5,123 nucleotides of DNA from Rhodospirillales bacterium (GTDB lineage Bacteria > Pseudomonadota > Alphaproteobacteria > Geminicoccales > Geminicoccaceae), in NCBI GenBank assembly GCA_007131045.1, contig SLRI01000535.1, positions 1 through 5,123 of the forward strand. Reading direction: 5' to 3'. Position 1 is the stretch's first letter. Each line of letters begins with the position of its first letter. The notes beneath the pieces were generated by a model. That model was given only the letters and a program-made list of their open reading frames with translations, made no database searches and was not told the origin of the DNA. The position numbers and the translations under genes are program-made. This document shows, in pieces, positions 1-5,123 of this stretch.

Positions 1-271
1 CCAACACCAGACCGGGCAGGCCGGCGCCGCTGCCGAGATCGGCGAGGCGAACCGGTCCAGGTGGCAAATGGCGGAAGAGTTGTGCGCTATCGAGCAGATG
101 CCGCCGCCAGGGATCGTCGAGGGTGGAGCGCCCGACGAGATTGATCGCCTTCTGCCACTGCCGCAGGAGCGCCAGATAAGCCTCCAGCTTGGCCGATGTT
201 TCACGTGAAACAGGAACCAGACTTGCAAAGCCGGCAGCATCGAGCCGCTCGTCTCGGCTCCTGGTGGTCAT
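1..271 (-). CDS. rsmG: RsmG (GidB), 16S rRNA m7G527 methyltransferase, N-terminal part
   Basis: Partial gene: the first 90 codons are present and the rest lies beyond base 1. RsmG uses S-adenosylmethionine to N7-methylate G527 (E. coli numbering) of 16S rRNA. Reading from the ATG at 271, I see the family pattern VSRET (residues 21-25), a helix ending in the NLVGRST-like segment (44-50), HLLDS (58-62), and the SAM-binding motif I DLGSGAGLPG (78-87) of a class I methyltransferase. The ATG overlaps the TGA of mnmG as ATGA, so translation is probably coupled. No Shine-Dalgarno sequence is visible upstream, which fits coupling. A perfect parS site is embedded in codons 20-25. The order mnmG-rsmG is the usual one, and parA-parB would be expected next, outside the window. 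Identification is firm; completeness of the C-terminal part cannot be judged. Confidence 0.95.
   Translation of the reverse strand, partial: MTTRSRDERLDAAGFASLVPVSRETSAKLEAYLALLRQWQKAINLVGRSTLDDPWRRHLLDSAQLFRHLPPGPVRLADLGSGAGLPGLVL
197..212. other. parS: parS centromere site 1 (perfect 16-bp palindrome), inside rsmG
   Basis: The bases TGTTTCACGTGAAACA form a perfect palindrome identical to the widely conserved chromosomal parS consensus first defined in Bacillus subtilis. ParB loads at this sequence and spreads over neighbouring DNA for origin segregation. Here the site is coding DNA: in rsmG it specifies the last base of codon 20 plus VSRET. A parS inside rsmG next to parAB is known in many bacteria. 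Symmetry stops at 16 bp, because the flanking bases A196 and G213 do not pair. Confidence 0.93.
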
Positions 272-2118
272 GCCGCACGTTTGACGTGACGATAGAGCAG
301 GGTCAGCGCGGCCGGCGTCATCCCGGGCAAACGCGACGCCGCACCCAACGTGCGCGGCCGGACTCGCTCGAGCAATACCCGCAGCTCACCGCTCAGCCCG
401 CCGAGCGCCGAAAAATCGAGCTCGGCCGGCAGTGACAGGCTCTCTTCCCGATGGAAATCCGCGATGTCCGCCGCTTGCCGGCGAAGATAGGCTTCATAGC
501 GCGCCTCGATTTCGAGCTGCTCGGCCACGTCCGCGGCAATCTCCCCGAGTTCGGGCCAAATGGTGACAAGCCGCGCGACATCGACTTCGGCATACGCCAA
601 AAACTTGCCCGCAGTGCGCGGCGCGCCGTCCTGGTTGACCCTAATTCCGTGTGCGCCAGCCTCGCTCGGCGTCAGCTGCCGCGCGGCCAACAAGGCTTCG
701 GCGCGCGCCAGGCGGGCCAGCTTGTCGCTCAGCCGGTCCATTCGCTCGGCTCCGACCAATCCCAGCCGAGCACCCCAGGCGGTGAGCCGGCGATCGGCGT
801 TGTCGGCACGGAGCGACAGCCGGTACTCGGCCCGGCTGGTGAACATCCGATAGGGCTCGGCGATCCCCTGCGTCGTCAGATCGTCGACCAGGACGCCGAT
901 ATACGCAGCCGAGCGGTCGAGGACGGCATCCGGCGTGCGACCCGAGGCACGCAGCGCGGCGTTGCAGCCGGCCATGATGCCCTGCGCTGCCGCCTCCTCG
1001 TAACCGGTAGTGCCGTTGATCTGGCCGGCGAGGAACAGACCGGGCAGCGCCCGCAGCTCAAAGGTCGGATCGAGCTCGCGCGGGTCGATGTGATCGTACT
1101 CGATCGCATATCCCGGCTGCAGCAACGCCGCGCGCTCGAGCCCAGGGATGGTGCGCAACATCTCGGGCTGGACGGCCCGGGGCAGGGAGGTCGAAATGCC
1201 ATTCGGATAGACGGTATGATCGTCGAGCCCCTCGGGCTCGAGAAAGATCTGATGGCCGGCGCGATCGGGAAACTTGACGACCTTGTCCTCGATCGACGGG
1301 CAATAGCGAACACCGCTGGCAGCGATCTGCCCGGAATACATCGGCGAATGGTGCAGATGCCCGCGGATCAACGCGTGTGTCGCGGCATTCGTCCGAGTTA
1401 TGTGACACGGCCGCTGCGCGTTGGTGATCCGTTCGTTGAGAAACGAGAAGGGGCGGGCGGGCACATCGCCCGGCTGCTCTGCAAGCACCGAAAAATCGAT
1501 CGTCCGGCCGTCGAGTCTCGGTGGCGTGCCGGTCTTCAGACGGGCGAGCCGAAGCCCTGCTGCATCGAGATCGCGCGCCAAGTCGTTCGCCGGCGCCTCG
1601 CCGACCCGCCCGGCCGGCCAGCGCTCTTCCCCGAGATGGATCTCGCCGCGCAGGAAGGTGCCCGTGGTCAAGACCACGGCACCCGAACGGAAAAGCTGCC
1701 CCGCCGCGCTACGGACCCCGACGACCCGGCCGCCCTGACGCAACAGGCCCGCCGCCTCGCCTTCGCCAATAACCAAGTCGGCCTGCGCAGCGAGCAGTTG
1801 CTGCACCGCCCGGGCGTAGAGCTTGCGGTCTGCTTGGGCTCGCGGCCCCTGCACCGCCGGGCCCTTCCGCTTGTTCAGAATGCGGAACTGGATACCGCCT
1901 TGGTCGATCGCTCGGCCCATGACGCCGTCGAGTGCATCGATCTCCCGCACCAGATGACCACGCCCCAGGCCGCCGATGGCGGGGTTGCAAGACATTGCCC
2001 CGATCGCCGCGATTCTCTGGGTGAGCAGCAGCGTGCGTGCACCCATCCGGGCACTCGCCGCCGCAGCCTCCGCCCCGGCGTGGCCGCCGCCGATCACGAT
2101 GACGTCGAAACGCTCCAT
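268..2118 (-). CDS. mnmG: MnmG (GidA), FAD-dependent tRNA U34 carboxymethylaminomethyl-modification enzyme
   Basis: A complete 616-residue protein, close to the usual family length. With MnmE it installs the aminomethyl or carboxymethylaminomethyl group at C5 of wobble U34 in certain tRNAs, using FAD, NADH, GTP and a folate one-carbon donor. Visible features are: FAD Rossmann motif VIGGGHAG (8-15); MSCNPAIGG (42-50) with Cys44, equivalent to the conserved E. coli Cys47; KGPAVQGPRAQADRKLY (85-101); GidA signature 1 with YCPSIEDKV (272-280) and the second conserved Cys at 273; GidA signature 2, AGQINGTTGYEEAAAQG (364-380); a helical C-terminal MnmE/tRNA-binding region containing an EARYEAYLRRQ segment (538-548) and ASRLPGMTPAA (594-604). 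I chose the ATG at 2118 because the family begins at MxxFDVIVIGGG. An in-frame ATG at 2208 would add 30 residues with no family character. The stop overlaps the rsmG start. The partner gene mnmE is on the same strand but lies beyond the antiporter gene, so mnmG needs its own promoter. Confidence 0.97.
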   Translation of the reverse strand: MERFDVIVIGGGHAGAEAAAASARMGARTLLLTQRIAAIGAMSCNPAIGGLGRGHLVREIDALDGVMGRAIDQGGIQFRILNKRKGPAVQGPRAQADRKLYARAVQQLLAAQADLVIGEGEAAGLLRQGGRVVGVRSAAGQLFRSGAVVLTTGTFLRGEIHLGEERWPAGRVGEAPANDLARDLDAAGLRLARLKTGTPPRLDGRTIDFSVLAEQPGDVPARPFSFLNERITNAQRPCHITRTNAATHALIRGHLHHSPMYSGQIAASGVRYCPSIEDKVVKFPDRAGHQIFLEPEGLDDHTVYPNGISTSLPRAVQPEMLRTIPGLERAALLQPGYAIEYDHIDPRELDPTFELRALPGLFLAGQINGTTGYEEAAAQGIMAGCNAALRASGRTPDAVLDRSAAYIGVLVDDLTTQGIAEPYRMFTSRAEYRLSLRADNADRRLTAWGARLGLVGAERMDRLSDKLARLARAEALLAARQLTPSEAGAHGIRVNQDGAPRTAGKFLAYAEVDVARLVTIWPELGEIAADVAEQLEIEARYEAYLRRQAADIADFHREESLSLPAELDFSALGGLSGELRVLLERVRPRTLGAASRLPGMTPAALTLLYRHVKRAA

Positions 2119-2123
2119 GGGAC

Positions 2124-2154
2124 CGTATGTGCGCCGTCGCCCGAACAGCGTCAA
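2124..2154 (-). promoter_or_regulatory. Candidate promoter of mnmG
   Basis: On the minus strand a good -35 hexamer, TTGACG (2154 down to 2149), is followed by two overlapping poor -10 candidates. These are CACATA (2131-2126, 17-bp spacer) and CATACG (2129-2124, 19-bp spacer). Either would start transcription within a few bases of the ATG at 2118, which has no Shine-Dalgarno sequence. The -35 is convincing by eye; the -10 is not. Confidence 0.3.
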
Positions 2155-2181
2155 GCAATCGGGCGTGTCGCATAGCGCCCC

Positions 2182-2211
2182 TGGACGGCGGCGCGACGCC
2201 GTGCTCATAAC
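2182..2211 (+). promoter_or_regulatory. Candidate promoter of the antiporter gene
   Basis: A TGGACG hexamer (2182-2187, 4 of 6 matches to TTGACA) is followed after 18 bp by CATAAC (2206-2211, 4 of 6 matches to TATAAT). Transcription starting 6-7 bases after the -10 element would begin at or next to the ATG at 2217, giving a leaderless or nearly leaderless mRNA. This agrees with the lack of a ribosome binding site. The match is modest and could be chance in such a short stretch. Confidence 0.35.
2185..2202. repeat. 18-bp near-perfect palindrome, possible operator
   Basis: ACGGCGGCG is followed directly by CGACGCCGT. The two 9-base arms are inverted copies with one mismatch (8 of 9 pairs). The palindrome fills most of the spacer of the candidate antiporter promoter, a typical position for a repressor operator. 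I recognise no known regulator motif in it. High GC content makes chance palindromes of this kind fairly common, so the operator role is inference. Confidence 0.35.
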
Positions 2212-2216
2212 CCGGT

Positions 2217-4721
2217 ATGGGCACGGTAGCCGGCATCATCCTCGGGTTCGCATTGTTGCTGGCGCTGATCGCGCCGCTGCCGCCATTGGCGGCGCGTCTC
2301 CGCCTGCCCTACACGGTGCTCCTCGCTGTCCTGGGCTGCGGGCTCGGCATCGCTACCGGTCTCGCCGACCAGCTCGACCCCGGCTTACTCGGCCTCGGTA
2401 TTACCGAGCTGTTCCAGGCGATCGGCCAACTCGAGGTCGGCTCTGCCGTCTTTCTCTGGGTCTTCCTGCCGCTGATTCTCTTCGATAGCGCCATCGAGAT
2501 CGACAGCCGCTCGCTGCTCGAGGATATCGGCCCGGTCTTCCTGATGGCCGTGGTCGCGGTCGCGGCCACCACGGCGATCGCCGGCTTCGCGCTCTGGAGC
2601 GTCACCGCGTTCTCGCTCGCCGCCTGTCTCCTGGTCGGCGCCATCATCGCCACCACTGACCCGATCGCCGTGATCAACGTTTTCAAGGAAGTGGGGGCGC
2701 CGCGACGGCTGGTCAGCCTGGTCGAAGGCGAGAGCCTGCTCAACGACGCCGCAGCCATCGCGATCACCTCCACCCTGCTCGCCATCGTTGTCGGTCTCGC
2801 CGCTCCTTCGCCGGACACCGTGCTCGCGAGCTTCGGCTTCGCCCTCGCCGGTGGCGCGCTCTTCGGCATCGTCGCCGGCCGCCTCGCCGGCCTCGCGCTG
2901 GCTCGCCTCGACGAAGCGGGCCCGGCCGAGATAACCCTCAGTGTCGCCACCGCCTATCTGACCTACGCCATCGCCGAAATCTTCCTCGGGCTTTCCGGGG
3001 TCGTCGCCGTGGTCGCCGCGGGCGTCGTCTTCGGCACCCAGGGCCGGGCACACCTCTCGCGCGACGGCTGGACCGCCCTGAGCGCGATCTGGACCCAGCT
3101 CAGCTTCTGGGCCAGCTCGCTCATCTTCGTCCTCGCCGCCATGCTCGCCCCGCGAACCATGGCGACCGCGAGCTCTACGGATATCGGTCTGCTTCTGCTC
3201 CTCGTCGTTGCCGCCCTCTTCGCCCGCGCCCTGATGATCTATGGCGCCCTGCCGCTACTCGAAGTGAGCGGCCTCGCCGCCCGGGTCCAGCGGAGCTACA
3301 AGCACGTCATGCTCTGGGGCGGCTTGCGGGGTGCCATCACCCTCGCGCTCGCCCTCGCCGTGACCGAAAATCCCCTGGTGCCGCGTGACGTCCAGCACCT
3401 CGTGGCCGTGCTCGCCACCGGCTACGTGCTGTTCACCCTGTTCATCCAGGCGACTACACTGCGCTGGCTGATCCACTGGCTCCAACTCGACCGGCTTTCA
3501 GCGCAGGAGGAAATTCTGCGCCAGCGGGCGATAACTCTCACCCACAGCGAGATCATCGACACGCTGCGCGACGCAGCGGCGGAGCGAGGGCTGGATCCCG
3601 CCAGTGTCGATACGGTGGCCGCCGAATACCAGCGCGACGACAGCAAGGCTTTTCCGACGGTCGGCGAAGAACTGCAGCGGCGCCAGTTGGTCACCGCCTT
3701 GCTGACCCTCAGCCGCCGCGAGGCGGAACTCTACGCCGACGAGCGTGCCAAGCGAATGCTGCCGCGCACCGCGAGTTCCGCACTCATCCGCCATGTCGGC
3801 AGCCTGATCGACGCGCTGCGCACCCAGGGGCTGGACGGCTATCGCCGGCTGGCGCGCGAGCAGTTCGGGATCGATCGGCGCACCCGCCTCGCTGTGCTGC
3901 TGCACCGCGTCTTGCGGATCCACGGCCCCTTGGCCCGCCGGCTCACCGCGTCGCTAGAACAGAATATCGTCCAGCGCTACGTGCTCAAACAACTCCTCGC
4001 CTTCAACGAGGCGCGGATCGAACGGCTGTTCGGCGAACGCGTCGCCGAGGTCGCGGGGCTCTTTCTCGAAACCCGCTTGGACCAGACCGAGCGGGCGATC
4101 GATGCGCTGCGCCTGCAATACCCCGACTATTGGCGCTTCTTCGGCGAGCGGTATCTGCGGCTCGCCGCGTTGCGGCTCGAATACGATGAGATCGAGCAAC
4201 TCGAACAAGAACGCCTCCTGCCGCCCCAGGTCGCGCAGAAAATGGGCCAAGCCCTGCGGGCCAAGCGGACTCGATTGGAACGTCCACCGGCGCTCGATCT
4301 AGGCCTGCGGACGGAGGCGCTGATCCGGCAAATGCCGCTGTTCGCCAAGCTCGACGATGCCGAGATCGAGCGGCTCGGTCGCAAGCTGCAAACCCGGCTC
4401 GCCTTGCCGGGAGAGCGCATCGTTCGTCGCGGCGAGCCCGGCGATGCCATGTATTTCATCGCCTCTGGTGCGGTCGAGGTCCGCGTCGAGCCTGAACCGG
4501 TCCGTCTCGGGACGGGTGAATTTTTCGGCGAGCTCGCCCTTCTGACCCGCCGACTGCGCACCGCGGACGTGGTCGCCATCGGCTTCTGCCGCCTGCTCGT
4601 GCTGAGACGCGACTTGTTCGACGATGTTCTGGGCAGTCACAGCACGCTCGGCCGCGAGGTGCGCGAAGTCGCCACCCGCAGGCGCAGCTGGCGTCGCTTC
4701 GGCAGGGACGACAAGGTCTAG
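2217..4721 (+). CDS. CPA1/NhaP-type cation/proton antiporter with C-terminal cyclic-nucleotide-binding domain
   Basis: An 834-residue inner-membrane protein predicted to exchange Na+ (or another monovalent cation) for H+. Residues 1-420 hold about 12-13 hydrophobic segments with CPA1/NHE hallmarks: LFDSAIEID (88-96), ATTDPIAV (145-152, ion-site TDP), EGESLLNDAAA (170-180, Asn-Asp pair 176-177), and WGGLRGA (367-373) with the conserved Arg371. Residues about 430-690 are hydrophilic, charged and mostly helical, with no domain I recognise. Residues about 700-820 form a CRP-type cyclic-nucleotide-binding domain: PGERIVRRGEPGDAMYFIASG (731-751), then the phosphate-binding cassette FFGELALL (769-776) and RTA (781-783). 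Glu772 and Arg781 are spaced as in protein kinase A regulatory subunits. The architecture resembles plant SOS1 and sperm NHE, but I see no voltage-sensor segment. The start is the ATG at 2217: an in-frame TAA at 2208 excludes an earlier one, and TM1 follows at once. There is no Shine-Dalgarno sequence. It is transcribed against both neighbours. Ion specificity and ligand are not determined. Confidence 0.92.
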   Translation: MGTVAGIILGFALLLALIAPLPPLAARLRLPYTVLLAVLGCGLGIATGLADQLDPGLLGLGITELFQAIGQLEVGSAVFLWVFLPLILFDSAIEIDSRSLLEDIGPVFLMAVVAVAATTAIAGFALWSVTAFSLAACLLVGAIIATTDPIAVINVFKEVGAPRRLVSLVEGESLLNDAAAIAITSTLLAIVVGLAAPSPDTVLASFGFALAGGALFGIVAGRLAGLALARLDEAGPAEITLSVATAYLTYAIAEIFLGLSGVVAVVAAGVVFGTQGRAHLSRDGWTALSAIWTQLSFWASSLIFVLAAMLAPRTMATASSTDIGLLLLLVVAALFARALMIYGALPLLEVSGLAARVQRSYKHVMLWGGLRGAITLALALAVTENPLVPRDVQHLVAVLATGYVLFTLFIQATTLRWLIHWLQLDRLSAQEEILRQRAITLTHSEIIDTLRDAAAERGLDPASVDTVAAEYQRDDSKAFPTVGEELQRRQLVTALLTLSRREAELYADERAKRMLPRTASSALIRHVGSLIDALRTQGLDGYRRLAREQFGIDRRTRLAVLLHRVLRIHGPLARRLTASLEQNIVQRYVLKQLLAFNEARIERLFGERVAEVAGLFLETRLDQTERAIDALRLQYPDYWRFFGERYLRLAALRLEYDEIEQLEQERLLPPQVAQKMGQALRAKRTRLERPPALDLGLRTEALIRQMPLFAKLDDAEIERLGRKLQTRLALPGERIVRRGEPGDAMYFIASGAVEVRVEPEPVRLGTGEFFGELALLTRRLRTADVVAIGFCRLLVLRRDLFDDVLGSHSTLGREVREVATRRRSWRRFGRDDKV

Positions 4722-4728
4722 CGGTTGG

Positions 4729-4744
4729 TGTTTCACGTGAAACA
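4729..4744. other. parS: parS centromere site 2 (perfect palindrome), between convergent genes
   Basis: A second exact TGTTTCACGTGAAACA, identical to site 1 and about 4.5 kb from it. It lies 7 bases after the antiporter stop codon in the 52-bp gap before the mnmE stop, so it is non-coding. Symmetry extends one base further on each side (GTG...CAC, 4728-4745), giving an 18-bp palindrome. It overlaps a second short palindrome, ACACGTGT (4742-4749). Two perfect sites in 5 kb strongly indicate an origin-proximal parS cluster and a ParB of the standard chromosomal type. The self-complementary site could also fold in RNA, but no T-tract follows on either strand. Confidence 0.94.
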
Positions 4745-4773
4745 CGTGTCGCTCGCGGCCTGACACAACGACC

Positions 4774-5123
4774 CTATTTGCCGATGCAGAACGTCGCGAA
4801 GACCCGATCGAGGATGTCCTCGACCCCGAAAGCCCCGGTCACTCGCCCGATTGCCCGCGCCGCCAACCTGACTTCCTCGGCCAAGAGCCCGAGATCGGCG
4901 TCACCACCGAGTGCCCGGGCACGTTTCAGCGCCCCTGCGGCATCGCCCAACGCCGACCGATGCCGCGCTCGCGTCACCAACACCGCGTCCTCGCCCGGCA
5001 GCATGGCGCGCGCTTCGCGCGCCAAAGCCTCCACGAGGTCGTCGAGTCCTGTCCCCGTCGTTGCGGAAACCCTGATGCAGTCCGGGGGAAGCGCCGTCTC
5101 CGACCAGCGATCGGCCTTGTTCA
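4774..5123 (-). CDS. mnmE: MnmE (TrmE), tRNA-modification GTPase, C-terminal part
   Basis: Partial gene: 115 full codons plus the TAG stop, with the N-terminal formyl-THF-binding domain and most of the G domain beyond base 5123. MnmE is the GTPase partner of MnmG in wobble U34 modification. The fragment opens with NKAD, the G4 motif (NKxD) that reads guanine, followed by VSATTGTGLDDL, the G5 region. It then has the helical C-terminal domain with EEVRLAARAIGRVTG and GVEDILDRVFATFCIGK. The terminal C-x-G-K motif with its conserved cysteine is diagnostic of the family. A GTG at 5034 within this reading frame is an internal valine codon, not a start. It is convergent with the antiporter gene, and its usual neighbour mnmG lies 2.7 kb further along the same strand. 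Confidence 0.96.
   Translation of the reverse strand, partial: NKADRWSETALPPDCIRVSATTGTGLDDLVEALAREARAMLPGEDAVLVTRARHRSALGDAAGALKRARALGGDADLGLLAEEVRLAARAIGRVTGAFGVEDILDRVFATFCIGK
5005..5023. repeat. Perfect 8-bp inverted repeat inside mnmE
   Basis: GGCGCGCG and CGCGCGCC are exact inverted copies separated by 3 bases. On the mnmE mRNA this would be a very stable stem with a 3-nt loop. It falls in codons for an Ala/Arg-rich stretch (ALAREARA) of the helical domain, so it may simply reflect GC-rich codon choice. No T-tract follows, so it is not a terminator. Confidence 0.5.

Larger units (their letters stand above)
2119..2216. promoter_or_regulatory. Divergent promoter region between mnmG and the antiporter gene
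   Basis: This 98-bp gap separates the two divergent start codons and must carry transcription signals for both unless mnmG is read from far upstream. It contains weak hexamer pairs in each direction, an 18-bp near-perfect palindrome (2185-2202) and a looser inverted repeat GGGCG-N10-CGCCC (2161-2180). Neither start has a Shine-Dalgarno sequence. No small gene, RNA gene or riboswitch is recognisable here. Confidence 0.6.

Noticed and set aside
196..435. Short plus-strand frame starting MFHVKQ
   Set aside because: Its start lies in the parS palindrome, it runs antisense to rsmG and mnmG, and the composition is Arg/Gln-rich and non-protein-like.
1662..1679. Perfect 8-bp inverted repeat with a 2-bp spacer inside mnmG
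   Set aside because: It encodes the conserved AVVLTTGT segment of MnmG (Val-Val and Thr-Thr codons being reverse complements), so the protein sequence explains it.
451..2175. A 574-codon open frame on the plus strand antisense to nearly all of mnmG
   Set aside because: It is an exact antisense of a firmly identified gene in high-GC DNA, where long stop-free shadow frames are common. The product is rich in Arg, Gly and Pro with no recognisable fold.
2119..2208. A longer mnmG starting at the ATG at 2208 (30 extra residues)
   Set aside because: The extra residues are not like any MnmG N-terminus, and the family begins at MxxFDVIVIGGG, which matches the ATG at 2118.
2385..3053. Minus-strand 222-codon Asp/Glu/Gly/Arg-rich frame
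   Set aside because: It is a shadow of the antiporter transmembrane region; the biased composition arises from reading hydrophobic codons on the complementary strand.
4299..4766. Minus-strand frame crossing the second parS and the 3' end of the antiporter gene
   Set aside because: It is antisense to the cyclic-nucleotide-binding domain, whose plus-strand translation is unambiguous. The HVFHVKH segment is just parS read in another frame.
4722..4773. Intrinsic terminator in the convergent gap
   Set aside because: The parS palindrome and a 5-bp inverted repeat (GTGTC 4746-4750 with GACAC 4762-4766) could form stems, but no T-tract follows on either strand, so no terminator can be supported.
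4774..5034. A separate 86-residue protein starting at GTG 5034
   Set aside because: The frame stays open upstream to the window edge and carries the NKAD and SATTGTG motifs of MnmE, so it is the tail of mnmE.

Overview
The window is a high-GC chromosomal segment that looks alphaproteobacterial, probably of the Rhodospirillales or Sphingomonadales kind. The evidence is the order mnmE, mnmG, rsmG on one strand (the block that normally precedes parA-parB near the replication origin in that class), the sequence style of MnmG, and two perfect copies of the chromosomal centromere site parS. The genus cannot be fixed from this sequence.

Layout. 1-271 (minus): the first 90 codons of rsmG, a 16S rRNA methyltransferase; its codons 20-25 are written through a perfect parS site (197-212). 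268-2118 (minus): complete mnmG, whose stop codon overlaps the rsmG start (ATGA). 2119-2216: a 98-bp divergent intergenic region with weak promoter-like hexamers for both directions and an 18-bp near-perfect palindrome. 2217-4721 (plus): an 834-residue membrane protein, a CPA1/NhaP-type cation/proton antiporter with a long cytoplasmic helical linker and a C-terminal cyclic-nucleotide-binding domain. 4722-4773: a 52-bp convergent gap holding the second perfect parS site (4729-4744). 4774-5123 (minus): the C-terminal 115 codons of mnmE, from the NKxD motif of its G domain to the C-terminal CIGK motif.

How the genes fit together. MnmE and MnmG form the complex that modifies U34 of certain tRNAs (the cmnm5/nm5 pathway). 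RsmG methylates 16S rRNA in the 530 loop. All three belong to the translation and origin-proximal housekeeping block, and the parS sites are where ParB would load to organise and segregate the origin. The antiporter is the odd member. It sits between mnmE and mnmG on the opposite strand, so those two genes cannot share a simple transcript here, and it carries its own ligand-sensing domain.

I see no mobile element, CRISPR array, tRNA or defence system. Nothing amounts to a clearly new system. The points most worth a second look are the parS pair bracketing mnmG and the antiporter, the intact phosphate-binding cassette of the antiporter's cyclic-nucleotide domain with its unassigned linker, and the palindrome in the divergent promoter region.
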